In this document: one piece after another, positions 14,720 through 23,430 of the stretch
Layout of the letters: each line of letters starts with the position of its first letter
Numbering within the stretch: position 1 is the stretch's first letter
From: Palsa-504 sp050011155
GTDB lineage: Bacteria > Actinomycetota > Actinomycetes > Streptosporangiales > Streptosporangiaceae
Assembly (NCBI GenBank): GCA_050011155.1
Contig: JBEKJP010000086.1
Location: 1-64,000, forward strand
Direction: 5' to 3'
DNA: 64,000 nt
Translations under genes and position numbers: made by a program
The notes under the pieces: generated by a model
Told to the model about the DNA's origin: nothing
What the model saw: only the letters and a program-made list of their open reading frames with translations
Database searches by the model: none

Positions 14720-15267
14720 CAGATGGCTTGACCCCGGGTCTCGTGCGGCGATACGCGCACCCGCGGGACCGGGTCACCCCACCACTCGGCCTCGCGGATG
14801 GCCTTCATCGCCGCCTTACGCTGGGCCGGGTCCATCCGGTCGATGAACAGCACGCCGTCCAGGTGGTCGGTCTCGTGCTGAATGCAGCGGGCCAGCAGTT
14901 CGGTGCCCTCGATGGTCACCGGGTCGCCGTGCATGTTGAAACCCTTGGCCACCACGCCCCACGCTCGTTTGACCGGGTAGACCAGGCCGGGGAAGGACAG
15001 GCAGCCCTCGTCGTCCTCATCCTCGTCCTCGGACAGGTCCAGCGAGGGGTTGATCAGGTGGCCGGGCTCGTGGTCGTCGACGTGGTAGGTGAAGACCCGC
15101 AGGCCGACCCCGATCTGCGGCGCCGCGAGGCCCGCGCCGGGGGCATCCAGCATGGTTTCTGTGAGGTCCTTGACCAGCCTGCGCAGCTCGGCGTCGAAGT
15201 CGCGCACGGGCTCAGCCGGCGTGCGCAGCACGGGATCACCGAAGAGACGGATCGGCTTGACGCTCAC
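14719..15267 (-). CDS. def: Peptide deformylase
   Basis: The enzyme removes the N-formyl group from new proteins with a metal bound by Cys and two His. All three motifs are present in the 182-aa product: GAGLAAPQIG, EGCLSFPG and QHETDHLDG. The GTG at 15267 (MSVKPIRLFGDPVLR) is preferred because AGGAGG lies 7 nt upstream; the frame opens six codons earlier without a ribosome site. A short acidic insert (SEDEDEDD) precedes the EGCLS motif. It is first of the def-fmt-rsmB run and follows priA by about 68 nt. Confidence 0.95.
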   Translation of the reverse strand: MSVKPIRLFGDPVLRTPAEPVRDFDAELRRLVKDLTETMLDAPGAGLAAPQIGVGLRVFTYHVDDHEPGHLINPSLDLSEDEDEDDEGCLSFPGLVYPVKRAWGVVAKGFNMHGDPVTIEGTELLARCIQHETDHLDGVLFIDRMDPAQRKAAMKAIREAEWWGDPVPRVRVSPHETRGQAI

Positions 15268-15335
15268 GAAAACCCTCCTGGACACCGGATGGCGGCCGCC
15301 TGTTCAGATGACGCCGCCGTCGTCCATTCTATCCG

Positions 15336-17375
15336 TCAGGCCACCTCGGCCGGGTCGAGCTGCACCCGGACGGCGCCGCCGTCCTTACGTGCGCTCCGGG
15401 TGGCCTGGGCCGTGTGCAGGGCCCGGGCCAGCGCCAGCCCGTCGCCGCGATCAATCCGTATCAGGGCGCGCTCCTGCGTTTCCGCGGAAACGCCCGGCCC
15501 GTGCGTGACCTCGACGGGAACAGGTCCCAGGATCTCGGCTTGGGGCGGCAGGCTGGCAGCGGCGACGAAATCGGCGACCGCCTCGGCCGCGCCGGTGACC
15601 GAGGCCATCCGGACCGCGGGCGGGAAGCCGAGCTCCGCGCGTTCGGCCAGCTCGCGCTCGGCGAACAGGACCGGGTTCCAGCGGATCAGCGCCTGCACCG
15701 CGGGCAGCGCCGCGTCGGCCAGCACCACCACCGAGCCGGCCGGCCGGACCAGGGCGGCCGCGTTCAGCCAGCGGCGCAGCGCCTCCTCGGCGGCGCGCAG
15801 GCTCGGCCGGCCGAGCAGCGCCCAGCCGTCCAGCAGCAGCGCGGCGGCGTAACCGCCCGGTGCCACCGGCTCGGCCCCGGGGGTGGCGATGACCAGCGCG
15901 GGCTCGGCGGGCACGGCGGCGAGCACATGCTGGCCGCCGGACGTGCGCACCGGCACGCCGGGAAAGGCGCGGCCCAGTTCCTCCGCGGTGCGCGCCGCGC
16001 CGGTGACGACCGCGCGGAGCTGGCCCGCGCCGCAGCGGGTGCAGGTCCAGTCCGCCGCCAGGGCCCCGCACCACCGGCAGCCCGGCGTCTCGTGTGAGCC
16101 GCCGATCTCCAGCGGGCCGCCGCAGGTGGCGCACCTGGCCTGCGTACGGCAGCGGGCGCAGGCGATCGCGGTCAGGTAGCCGCGCCGCGGCACCTGGACC
16201 AGCACCGGCCCGTCGGCGATGCCCTCCCGCCCCCCGCCGGTCAGGGCCTGGCGAGCCGTCCGCAGGGCCAGGCTGGGCAGCCGTGCGGTCATCGCGGCGG
16301 CGTCCCGGGCCAGCTCGGCTTCGTCCGGGGCGGCCCGTGTCCTGGGCGCCACCTGCCGCAGCACCTCCGGGCGGCCGGCCAGCGGCCGGGCCCAGCGGCC
16401 GGCGACCAGCTGGGTCAGCTCGGTGGTGCGGGCGAAGCCGCCGATCAGCGCGGCCGCGCCGGTCCGGTGCGCGCGCAGCGCGAGCACCTCGCGGGCATGC
16501 GGGTACGGCGCCCGGGGCTCGGCGTGCAGGTCGTCGCCGTCGTCCCAGAGCACCACCAGGCCGAGCTCGGCGACCGGGGCGAACATCGCGGCCCGGGTGC
16601 CCGCTACCACCCGGACCAGGCCCCGGCGCACGGCCAGCCAGCGGCGGTAACGCTCGGCCGGGCCGAGGTCCGCGGTGAGGCAGACGTGCTCCTGACCCGC
16701 CGCGGTCAGGGCGATGCCGACGTGGTCCAGGTCGCGGGCGTCCGGCACGACGATCACCACGCCGCGGCCCGCGGCGGCCGTGATGGCGGCGGCCACGGCG
16801 ATCTCGGCCGCCCAGCCCGGGCCGGCCGGCCCTGAACCGGGCAGCGCCGAACCGGGCAGCGCCGACCAGGCCGCCCGGACCGGGCGGCCTTGCGCCAGGC
16901 CGTCCAGGAACGCAGGCCCGGCGGCGTAGCGCGTCCAGGGGCCGGGCCCGGGACTGGCCCGTAGAGCCGCCGGTGGCGGCGCTGGCGCGCGCGGCGTTTC
17001 GCGTTCCGCGGTGGCGTGCCGGGGCGGGATGGCCAGCCTGAGCACGTCGGCCAGCGTCCCGGCGTACCGGTCCGCCACCGCCCGGGCCAGCTCGAAGATC
17101 TCCGGGGTGAGCACTGGCTCCGGTGAGATCACCCGCTCGAGCCGGGCCAGCCTGCCCTGGTGCTCGCTGGTCTGGACCCGTTCCAGCAGGTAGCCGTCGA
17201 CCAGCTGGCCGGCGAACCGGACCCGGACCCGGACGCCGGGCCCGGCCGCCTCGTCCATGCTGGACGGCACCAGGTAATCGAAGGGGCGGTCGAGGTGAGC
17301 CAGGGAAATGTCCACCGCGACGCGGGCGACGGGCAGCCGCCCGCTTACCGCCTGGTCCTTCGGTCCCTTGACCAC
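15336..17375 (-). CDS. priA: Primosomal protein N' (PriA), actinobacterial helicase-degenerate form
   Basis: PriA reloads the replisome at stalled forks. The 679-aa protein has the N-terminal DNA-binding part (VARVAVDISLAHLDRPFDYLVP) and the zinc-binding module with eight cysteines (CARCRTQARCATCGG, CRWCG, CTRCG), plus the C-terminal domain. The helicase core is degenerate. No GxxGSGKT Walker A is present, and the DEEH box reads WDDGDD. Loss of these motifs is known for actinobacterial PriA, so it probably acts without ATP-driven unwinding. It lies 43 nt after metK. Confidence 0.9.
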   Translation of the reverse strand: MVKGPKDQAVSGRLPVARVAVDISLAHLDRPFDYLVPSSMDEAAGPGVRVRVRFAGQLVDGYLLERVQTSEHQGRLARLERVISPEPVLTPEIFELARAVADRYAGTLADVLRLAIPPRHATAERETPRAPAPPPAALRASPGPGPWTRYAAGPAFLDGLAQGRPVRAAWSALPGSALPGSGPAGPGWAAEIAVAAAITAAAGRGVVIVVPDARDLDHVGIALTAAGQEHVCLTADLGPAERYRRWLAVRRGLVRVVAGTRAAMFAPVAELGLVVLWDDGDDLHAEPRAPYPHAREVLALRAHRTGAAALIGGFARTTELTQLVAGRWARPLAGRPEVLRQVAPRTRAAPDEAELARDAAAMTARLPSLALRTARQALTGGGREGIADGPVLVQVPRRGYLTAIACARCRTQARCATCGGPLEIGGSHETPGCRWCGALAADWTCTRCGAGQLRAVVTGAARTAEELGRAFPGVPVRTSGGQHVLAAVPAEPALVIATPGAEPVAPGGYAAALLLDGWALLGRPSLRAAEEALRRWLNAAALVRPAGSVVVLADAALPAVQALIRWNPVLFAERELAERAELGFPPAVRMASVTGAAEAVADFVAAASLPPQAEILGPVPVEVTHGPGVSAETQERALIRIDRGDGLALARALHTAQATRSARKDGGAVRVQLDPAEVA
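16834..16863 (-). repeat. 15-bp tandem duplication inside priA
   Basis: GAACCGGGCAGCGCC occurs twice head to tail, encoding a repeated SALPG unit in the variable linker after the N-terminal domain. Confidence 0.8.
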
Positions 17376-17418
17376 GGTTCCGTCCTACCAGAACCGCGGC
17401 GCGGGTCACGACATGCGG

Positions 17419-18612
17419 TTAGATCCCGGCGGCGTCGCGGAGCTGGTCCGCGCGGTCGGTGCGCTCCCAGGAGAAGTCGGGCTCGGTGCGGCCGAAGTGC
17501 CCGTACGCGGCGGTCTGCGCGTAGATGGGACGGAGCAGGTCCAGCGCGTAGATGATGGCCCGCGGCCGGAGGTCGAAGACCTGCAGCACGGCGTCCTGGA
17601 TCCGCTCGACCGGCACCTTCTCCGTGCCGAAGCACTCCACGAACAGCCCGACCGGCATCGCCTTGCCGATCGCGTAGGCCACCTGGGCCTCGCACCGGTC
17701 GGCCAGGCCGGCCGCGACCACGTTCTTGGCCACCCAGCGCATGGCGTAGGCGGCGCTGCGGTCCACCTTGGACGGGTCCTTGCCGGAGAAGGCCCCGCCT
17801 CCGTGACGGGCCATGCCGCCGTAGGTGTCGATGATGATCTTGCGTCCGGTCAGCCCGGCGTCCCCCATCGGGCCGCCGATCTCGAACCGGCCGGTCGGGT
17901 TGACCAGGAGGCGGTAGCCCTCGCAGTCGATCCCGGCGTCGGCCAGCACCGGCTGGACCACATAGTCCCTGATGTCAGGGGTGAGCAGTTCCTTGAGGTT
18001 GATGTCGGGCGCGTGCTGGCTCGAGACCACGACTGTGTCCAGCCGCACCGGCTTGTCTCCGGCGTACTCGATGGTCACCTGGGTCTTGCCGTCCGGCCGC
18101 AGGTAGGGAACGGTGCCGGAGCGGCGCACCTCGGACAGCTGGCGGGCCAGCTTGTGCGCCAGCATGATCGGCAGCGGCATCAATTCCGGGGTCTCGCGGC
18201 ACGCGTAGCCGAACATCAGGCCCTGGTCGCCGGCCCCCTGCCGGTCGAGTTCGTCGGTGCCTTCACCCTCGCGGTACTCAAACGCGTCGTTAACGCCCTG
18301 CGCGATGTCCGGCGACTGGGAGCCGATGGAAACCGACACGCCGCAGGACGCGCCATCGTAGCCCTTGGCCGAGGAGTCGTAGCCGATCTCAAGGATCTTG
18401 TCCCGGATAATGCCGGGGATATCGACGTAGGTCTGGGTCGTGACCTCCCCCGCCACGTGCACCTGACCTGTGGTGATCATGGTTTCCACGGCCACACGAC
18501 TGCCCGGATCATCCTTGATCATGGTGTCAAGGATGGCATCGCTGATCTGATCAGCCATCTTGTCCGGATGGCCCTCGGTAACTGACTCGGATGTAAAAAG
18601 ACGGCGCGCCAC
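17419..18612 (-). CDS. metK: S-adenosylmethionine synthetase
   Basis: MetK makes SAM from methionine and ATP. The 397-aa protein shows the standard landmarks: RLFTSESVTEGHPDK at the N-terminus, GAGDQGLMFGYA (ATP-binding), and the glycine-rich loop HGGGAFSGKDPSKVDRSAAY. The GTG at 18612 has GGGGAG upstream. It lies 76 nt after coaBC. That gap contains two 17-bp direct repeats spaced by two helical turns, so metK may have its own control within the cluster. No SAM riboswitch was recognised. Confidence 0.97.
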   Translation of the reverse strand: MARRLFTSESVTEGHPDKMADQISDAILDTMIKDDPGSRVAVETMITTGQVHVAGEVTTQTYVDIPGIIRDKILEIGYDSSAKGYDGASCGVSVSIGSQSPDIAQGVNDAFEYREGEGTDELDRQGAGDQGLMFGYACRETPELMPLPIMLAHKLARQLSEVRRSGTVPYLRPDGKTQVTIEYAGDKPVRLDTVVVSSQHAPDINLKELLTPDIRDYVVQPVLADAGIDCEGYRLLVNPTGRFEIGGPMGDAGLTGRKIIIDTYGGMARHGGGAFSGKDPSKVDRSAAYAMRWVAKNVVAAGLADRCEAQVAYAIGKAMPVGLFVECFGTEKVPVERIQDAVLQVFDLRPRAIIYALDLLRPIYAQTAAYGHFGRTEPDFSWERTDRADQLRDAAGI

Positions 18613-18638
18613 TTTGGCTCTCCCCTCGCTCTGGGTGA

Positions 18639-18676
18639 CTGCGGTGAGTTTATCCTGGGCTGCGGTGAGTTTATCC
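18639..18676. repeat. Two 17-bp direct repeats between coaBC and metK
   Basis: CTGCGGTGAGTTTATCC occurs exactly at 18639-18655 and 18660-18676, a 21-bp period. The repeats lie 27-64 nt upstream of the metK start, where a tandem operator or duplicated promoter element would sit. Confidence 0.8.
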
Positions 18677-18688
18677 CCGGCTTCCCTT

Positions 18689-20005
18689 TTAGGGCAGTCT
18701 GGCTAGTACCAGATCCCACACCACGTCGGCAAGGCCTTCCTTAGGCCCGCGAGGAATCCGCGTCACCGTTCCGTCGGAGCCGTAGACGACGGCCTCGTTA
18801 TCCGGCGTGCCGAACCCGAGCCCGTCCCCCACCGGGTTCACTACGAGCAGGTCACAACCCTTCCTGGCCAGTTTAGCTCGTGCGCCCGCAGGCGAGGTAT
18901 CCGTCTCGGCGGCGAATCCGACCAGGACCTGACGCGGGTGAAAGGGAGGCGCGAGCCCGGCCCGTTCGGCCTCATGACCGGCGGAAATGGCGCGGTCCCT
19001 TACGGCCCGCACAGACCCAAGCCCGGCCAGGATGTCCGGGTTCTCTGTCAGCGCGATCGGCTCCATCGGCCGGCCGTCTTTCTTGATCTTGTCCGGGCTG
19101 CGCTCGGCCGGCCGGTAGTCGGCCACGGCGGCGGCCATCACCACCGCGTCCGCGCAGCGCCCATCACCGGGCCCATCACCGGTCCCATCACCGGTCCCAT
19201 CACCGGGCGCATCACCGGCGGCGGCCATTACGGCGTCCCACATGTCGCGGGCCGAGACCACCCGGATGACCTTGACCCCGGCCGGATCGGGCAGGGTCAC
19301 GTTGGCCGCCACCACGGTCACCTCGGCCCCGCGGGCCACCGCGGTGCGGGCGAGCGCATACCCCTGCGTCCCGGTGGACCAGTTGCCGATGAACCGGACC
19401 GGGTCGATTTCCTCCCGGGTGCCACCCGCCGACACCACCACCCGGCGACCGGCCAGATCCGGGGCGGCGGGGCCGCGGCCCAGCAGCCGGGTCGCGGCGG
19501 CGAAGATCGCGGCCGGCTCGGGCAGCCGCCCGGCCCCGCTGTCCTGACCGGTCAGGCGGCCGGTCGCGGGGGGCAGGACGATGGCGCCGCGACGTCGCAG
19601 CAGCGCCACGTTGGCCTGGGTAGCGGGATGCTCCCACATCTCGGTGTGCATGGCCGGGGCGTACAGCACCGGGCACCTGGCGGTGAGCAGCGTGGCGGTC
19701 AGCAGGTCTCCCGCCATCCCGGCCGCGGCCCGGGCCATGAGATCGGCGGTAGCGGGCGCGACCACCACGAGGTCGGCCGACTGGCCGAGCCGGACATGGG
19801 GCACGTCGGCCACGCCGGTCCAGGCGTCGGTCGTCACCGGCTGCCCGGACAGGGCGGCCCAGGTCACCTCGCCGACGAAACGGAGGGCGTCAGGCGTGGG
19901 CACGACCCGGACCTGATGCCCGGATTCGGTCAGCAGGCGGAGCAGTTCGCACGCCTTATACGCGGCAATGCCCGCGCCGACTCCGAGGACGACGCGGGCA
20001 GACAT
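18689..20005 (-). CDS. coaBC: Bifunctional phosphopantothenoylcysteine decarboxylase / phosphopantothenate-cysteine ligase
   Basis: CoaBC performs two successive steps of coenzyme A synthesis. The 438-aa protein has the flavoprotein CoaC half (VVLGVGAGIAAYKACELLR, APAMHTEMWEHPA) and the CoaB half (VVVSAGGTREEIDPVRFIGNWSTGTQG, MAAAVADYRP, KIKK). The family's NRSSGKMG loop reads NWSTGTQG here. A low-complexity insert of about 20 residues (GDGTGDG repeats) sits within the CoaB half. It follows rpoZ by 13 nt. Confidence 0.95.
   Translation of the reverse strand: MSARVVLGVGAGIAAYKACELLRLLTESGHQVRVVPTPDALRFVGEVTWAALSGQPVTTDAWTGVADVPHVRLGQSADLVVVAPATADLMARAAAGMAGDLLTATLLTARCPVLYAPAMHTEMWEHPATQANVALLRRRGAIVLPPATGRLTGQDSGAGRLPEPAAIFAAATRLLGRGPAAPDLAGRRVVVSAGGTREEIDPVRFIGNWSTGTQGYALARTAVARGAEVTVVAANVTLPDPAGVKVIRVVSARDMWDAVMAAAGDAPGDGTGDGTGDGPGDGRCADAVVMAAAVADYRPAERSPDKIKKDGRPMEPIALTENPDILAGLGSVRAVRDRAISAGHEAERAGLAPPFHPRQVLVGFAAETDTSPAGARAKLARKGCDLLVVNPVGDGLGFGTPDNEAVVYGSDGTVTRIPRGPKEGLADVVWDLVLARLP
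19160..19219 (-). repeat. 12-bp tandem repeat x5 inside coaBC
   Basis: CCCATCACCGG(G/T) units repeat five times (the last copy has changes), coding for a Gly-Asp-Gly-Thr/Pro run on the minus strand. Confidence 0.85.
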
Positions 20006-20018
20006 GGTATCGAGGCCG

Positions 20019-20291
20019 CTAGCTGCCTTCGATGACCTCGACGCTGAGCATCCGCTCGTTGATCTCGCGGAGCGAGATGGACAGCGGCTTCTCCTGGCTG
20101 CGCGTCTCCACCAGCGGCCCGACGTACTCGAGCAGCCCTTCGCCGAGCTGCGAGTAGTAGGCGTTGATCTGCCGTGCGCGCTTGGCGGCCATGATCACCA
20201 GCCGGTACTTGCTGTCCGTGACCTCGAGAAGCTCGTCGATCGGGGGGCTGATGATGCCGTCCGCGGCCTGGTGGGCCTGAGTGCCTGCCAC
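20019..20291 (-). CDS. rpoZ: RNA polymerase omega subunit
   Basis: The 90-aa protein is a complete omega subunit, which helps assemble beta-prime. Landmarks are PPIDELLEVTDSKYRLVIMAAKRARQINAYY and a C-terminal ISLREINERML. The GTG at 20291 is preceded by GGAAGG. It lies 16 nt after gmk, the usual gmk-rpoZ-coaBC order of actinobacteria. Confidence 0.96.
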   Translation of the reverse strand: MAGTQAHQAADGIISPPIDELLEVTDSKYRLVIMAAKRARQINAYYSQLGEGLLEYVGPLVETRSQEKPLSISLREINERMLSVEVIEGS

Positions 20292-20307
20292 GTTCTGCCT
20301 TCCGTTG

Positions 20308-20931
20308 TCAATGCTTCATCAAGGTTACCAGCTGGTGACACACGTCCTGGACGGAAGTGTTCACCAGCGTGACCTCGAATTCACCGGCCGCCGCGAGCTC
20401 GTCCCTGGCGGCCGCGAGCCTGCGTTCCATGACCTCGGCCGACTCGGTGCCGCGGCCGCTGAGCCGGCGGACCAGTTCGTCCCACGACGGCGGGGCGAGG
20501 AATACCAGCCGGGCGTCCGGTACCGCGCTCTTGACTTGCCGCGCGCCGGCCAGGTCGATCTCGAGCAGGCACGCGATGCCCGCCTCGATCTTGCGGTTGA
20601 GCGGCTCGCGGGGCGTCCCGTACCGATTGCCGGCGAACTGGGCCCACTCGAGCAGCGCCCCGTCGGCCACTAGCCGGTCAAACTCGCGGTCATCGACAAA
20701 GTGATATTCACGCCCGTCCACTTCCCCGGGACGCGGATGCCGTGTCGTGACCGACACGGAAATCCAGATCCCGGGGCACGTCCTGTTCAGTTCGGCGACG
20801 ACCGTGCTCTTCCCGACCCCGGAGGGCCCGGAGAGCACGGTCAGCCGCGAATGCACCGGGGTCGCGACCGCGGCACTGCCAAGACCTGATGGGTTCGGCT
20901 CCCCCCTGCCGCGTGGATCAGATATCGGCAC
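20308..20931 (-). CDS. gmk: Guanylate kinase
   Basis: Gmk phosphorylates GMP to GDP. The P-loop LTVLSGPSGVGKSTV, the GMP-binding stretch VSVTTRHPRPGEVDGREYHFVD and FDRLVADGALLEWAQFAGNRYGTP are all present. The start is uncertain. GTG at 20931 gives 207 aa and overlaps mihF by 14 bp; GTG at 20856 gives 182 aa and begins seven residues before the P-loop. Neither has a good ribosome site, and a strong AGGGGGGAG at about 20901-20909 serves no in-frame start. Confidence 0.93.
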   Translation of the reverse strand: MPISDPRGRGEPNPSGLGSAAVATPVHSRLTVLSGPSGVGKSTVVAELNRTCPGIWISVSVTTRHPRPGEVDGREYHFVDDREFDRLVADGALLEWAQFAGNRYGTPREPLNRKIEAGIACLLEIDLAGARQVKSAVPDARLVFLAPPSWDELVRRLSGRGTESAEVMERRLAAARDELAAAGEFEVTLVNTSVQDVCHQLVTLMKH

Positions 20932-21238
20932 CGAACTCTTGCTCAAGCGCAGCGCGCTGGTTGGTACCGAGTCCGCGCACTCGACGCGATTCTGCGATGC
21001 CAAGCCTTTCCATGATCTGCTTTGCTCGCACCTTGCCTACGCCCGGCAGGGATTCGAGCAGAGCCGAGACCTTCATCTTGCCAATGACGTCATCAGTTGC
21101 GCCTTCCTTGATGACGTCGGACAAGGACGTGGCCCCGCGCTTGAGGCGATTCTTCACCTCGGCGCGTTCTTTGCGTGCTCTGGCTGCCTTCTCCAGGGCA
21201 GCCGCACGTTCTTCGGGAGTGAGGGGAGGAAGAGCCAC
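20918..21238 (-). CDS. mihF: Actinobacterial integration host factor (mIHF/sIHF)
   Basis: This 106-aa nucleoid protein is of the actinobacterial IHF type, which is unrelated to E. coli IHF. It has a long charged first helix (ALPPLTPEERAAALEKAARARKERAEVKNRL) and the helix-two-turn-helix LLESLPGVGKVRAKQIMERLGIAESRRVRGLG that binds DNA. Homologues shape the nucleoid and are essential or affect sporulation and antibiotic production. The GTG start has GAGGTGA upstream. It heads the mihF-gmk-rpoZ-coaBC run behind an unusually AT-rich 450-nt gap. Confidence 0.95.
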   Translation of the reverse strand: MALPPLTPEERAAALEKAARARKERAEVKNRLKRGATSLSDVIKEGATDDVIGKMKVSALLESLPGVGKVRAKQIMERLGIAESRRVRGLGTNQRAALEQEFGADI

Positions 21239-21692
21239 TCGGGGTCACCTCGGGTTTCGTTGGAAAAAGGTTTGTCGGGAGGGGAAACTAGCCAATCACG
21301 TACCCATTAGGCAACGCAAACTGCCGGTTACGTCATTACAAATTGAAATATAATACTCTCTGTAACCGATTTATTACTTAGAGTTACCAACCCGCTTCCC
21401 CCGCCCCGGTTAGGGGTCTCACGTGGTGATATCCCGCTATCAGCGCCACCGGACACCAGCGTAGGGCATCCCCGCCGTGCGAGTTCGTCACCTACGCGGC
21501 GCGTCACGGATCCGACAGACATGCAACACTCATCTCACTACGTCACCTAGGTAACTCGAAGCATATTCGGTAACGTGAGTCTCAGCGGTTCCGATGATGT
21601 TTATCCTTGCCCCGCGAAGCCTCCGCCCGCATCATACTCGCCGCGTAAGGTAGGCGTCACCCCAGGTCACGAAGGGTTCTACGCCACGGCCA
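21239..21692. other. AT-rich intergenic region between pyrF and mihF
   Basis: No gene was found. About 21330-21385 is strikingly AT-rich for this genome and includes TATAATACT-like hexamers. GTTAC/GTAAC pentamers occur at 21327, 21362, 21383, 21551 and 21570. GAGTTACC (21381-21388) and GGTAACTC (21550-21557) form a distant inverted pair. The mihF promoter must lie here, but the exact one cannot be chosen. Confidence 0.5.
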
Positions 21693-22397
21693 CTATCGCG
21701 CCATGGCCACCCGGCGCAGCGAGGCGGCGATGGCCGCCGCGGCCGCGCCCGGGTCGGGTGCCCGGGTGATGGGACGGCCGATCACCAGCAGGTCCGCACC
21801 GGCCAGCAGCGCCTCCTCGGGGGTGGCTACCCGCGCCTGGTCGTCCGCGCCGCTGCCAGCCGGACGGACACCCGGCGTGATCAGCGTCACACCATCGCCG
21901 ACTTCGGACCGGACCGCGGACACCTCACGCGGCGAGCAGACCAGGCCCTGCGCGCCGGCCTCGACCGAGAGCACGGCCAGCCGCAGGACCGCGTCCGGCA
22001 CCGGGCCGCTGAGCCCGATCCGGCCTAGATCGTCGTCGCTGAGCGACGTGAGGATCGTGACCGCCGCCACCATCGTGCTCGGGGCCGCTTCGACGGCGGC
22101 GCGGATCACGTCGGCACCGCCCGCCGCATGCACGGTCAGCACATCCGGGCGCAGTCGCGCGACCGCCCGGGCCGCGCCGGCTACCGTGGCCGGGATGTCG
22201 TGCAGCTTCAGGTCGAGGAACACGGACACGCGGTTGCCGCCCCGCACCGAGGCGACGACTTCCGGCCCGTAGCGCAGGTAGAGCTCGAGCCCGACCTTGA
22301 CGGTGCTCACGTGTGGCGTCACCAGCGCGGCCCACCGCGCGGCTGTCTCCAGGTCTGGGGCGTCCAAGGCGACAGCCACCGGTGCGGGCGTGCTCAC
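21693..22397 (-). CDS. pyrF: Orotidine-5'-phosphate decarboxylase
   Basis: PyrF makes UMP, the last step of the pathway encoded by this cluster. The 234-aa protein has VALDAPDLETAARWAALV at the start and the catalytic VFLDLKLHDIPATV with the Lys/Asp tetrad. ITPGVRP and VIGRPITRAPDP (phosphate-binding) complete the barrel. The GTG at 22397 is chosen because AGGAG lies 7 nt before it; a GTG two codons earlier is too close. It is the last gene of the pyr operon, 70 nt after pyrD. Confidence 0.95.
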   Translation of the reverse strand: MSTPAPVAVALDAPDLETAARWAALVTPHVSTVKVGLELYLRYGPEVVASVRGGNRVSVFLDLKLHDIPATVAGAARAVARLRPDVLTVHAAGGADVIRAAVEAAPSTMVAAVTILTSLSDDDLGRIGLSGPVPDAVLRLAVLSVEAGAQGLVCSPREVSAVRSEVGDGVTLITPGVRPAGSGADDQARVATPEEALLAGADLLVIGRPITRAPDPGAAAAAIAASLRRVAMAR

Positions 22398-22467
22398 GGT
22401 CACACTCCTGTCCCTCGGTTAGAGTTAATGCGCTACGGATCGCCGTTTTCTGCTTACATTGTGCCAT

Positions 22468-23421
22468 CTACGCACGCCAGGCTAGTCCCCTCGGCGTCCG
22501 GCCGTGGGCCTGGCCGATCACGTCGGCGGCACGGTCCACGCCGAGCGTCGCCAGTTCCTCCTCCAGCTCCCTCAGCACGCGCGAGCAGGCCGAGGGATCG
22601 TGGATGATCTCCGTGCCCACCGCGATCATGGAGGCACCGGCCAGCAGCAGTTCCAGGGCGTCCCGGCCGGTCCGTACGCCGCCCGAGCCGATGATCGGCA
22701 CGTCAGGGAACGCGGCCCGGACCTGCCACACGCAGCGCACCGCGACCGGCCTGATGGCCGGGCCTGACAGGCCGCCGTACTTGCCGGCCAGCACCGGGCG
22801 CATGGTGGCCGGGTCGATGGCCATGCCGAGCAGCGTGTTGACCAGCGACAGGCCGTCCGCGCCGGCCGCGACGCAGGCGCTGGCCACGGCGACGATGTCG
22901 GTGACATCCGGGGACAGCTTGGCGAACACGGGGATGTCGTACCTGGCGCTGCCGCGCACCGCGGCGATCACGCTGCCGGACCGCTGCGGGTCGAGCGCGA
23001 ACGACTGCCCGGCGTCCTCGGCACTGGGGCAGGAGAGGTTGACCTCGATGGCCGACACCCCGGCCGCGTCGGACAGCCGGGCGGCGAGCGCGGCGTACTC
23101 CCGGATGGTCTGCCCGGCGACCGAGACCACCACCCGGGCGCCGCGCGACAGCAGCCACGGCAGGTCCCGCTGCAGGAACGCGTCCATGCCCGGGCCCTGC
23201 AGGCCCACCGAGTTCAGCAGGCCGCTCGGCGTCTCGGCCAGGCGCGGGGCGGGGTTGCCGGTATGCGGCTCCATCATGATCGACTTGCTGATCAGCGCGC
23301 CGATCCTGGCCACGTCGATGAACTGGGCGAGCTCACGCCCGGCGCCCGCGCAGCCGGACGCGGACAGTACCAGGTTGGGCAGGTCGATCAGGCCGAGCCT
23401 GGCCCTCATGTCCGCCGGCAT
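22468..23421 (-). CDS. pyrD: Dihydroorotate dehydrogenase, class 1B catalytic subunit
   Basis: This FMN enzyme oxidises dihydroorotate to orotate. In the 317-aa protein the active-site base is a cysteine in IEVNLSCPSAEDAG, diagnostic of class 1 soluble enzymes. SKSIMMEPHTGNPAPR, FAKLSPDVTDI and IIGSGGVRTGRDALE are further family landmarks. It lies 9 nt after pyrK, whose product passes electrons on to NAD, so the pair forms the heterotetrameric NAD-linked class 1B complex. AAGGGG precedes the ATG. Confidence 0.95.
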   Translation of the reverse strand: MPADMRARLGLIDLPNLVLSASGCAGAGRELAQFIDVARIGALISKSIMMEPHTGNPAPRLAETPSGLLNSVGLQGPGMDAFLQRDLPWLLSRGARVVVSVAGQTIREYAALAARLSDAAGVSAIEVNLSCPSAEDAGQSFALDPQRSGSVIAAVRGSARYDIPVFAKLSPDVTDIVAVASACVAAGADGLSLVNTLLGMAIDPATMRPVLAGKYGGLSGPAIRPVAVRCVWQVRAAFPDVPIIGSGGVRTGRDALELLLAGASMIAVGTEIIHDPSACSRVLRELEEELATLGVDRAADVIGQAHGRTPRGLAWRA

Positions 23422-23430
23422 GCCTACCCC

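Noticed and set aside
18613..18688. SAM riboswitch upstream of metK
   Set aside because: The gap is 76 nt and shows only direct repeats; none of the conserved SAM aptamer blocks is present.
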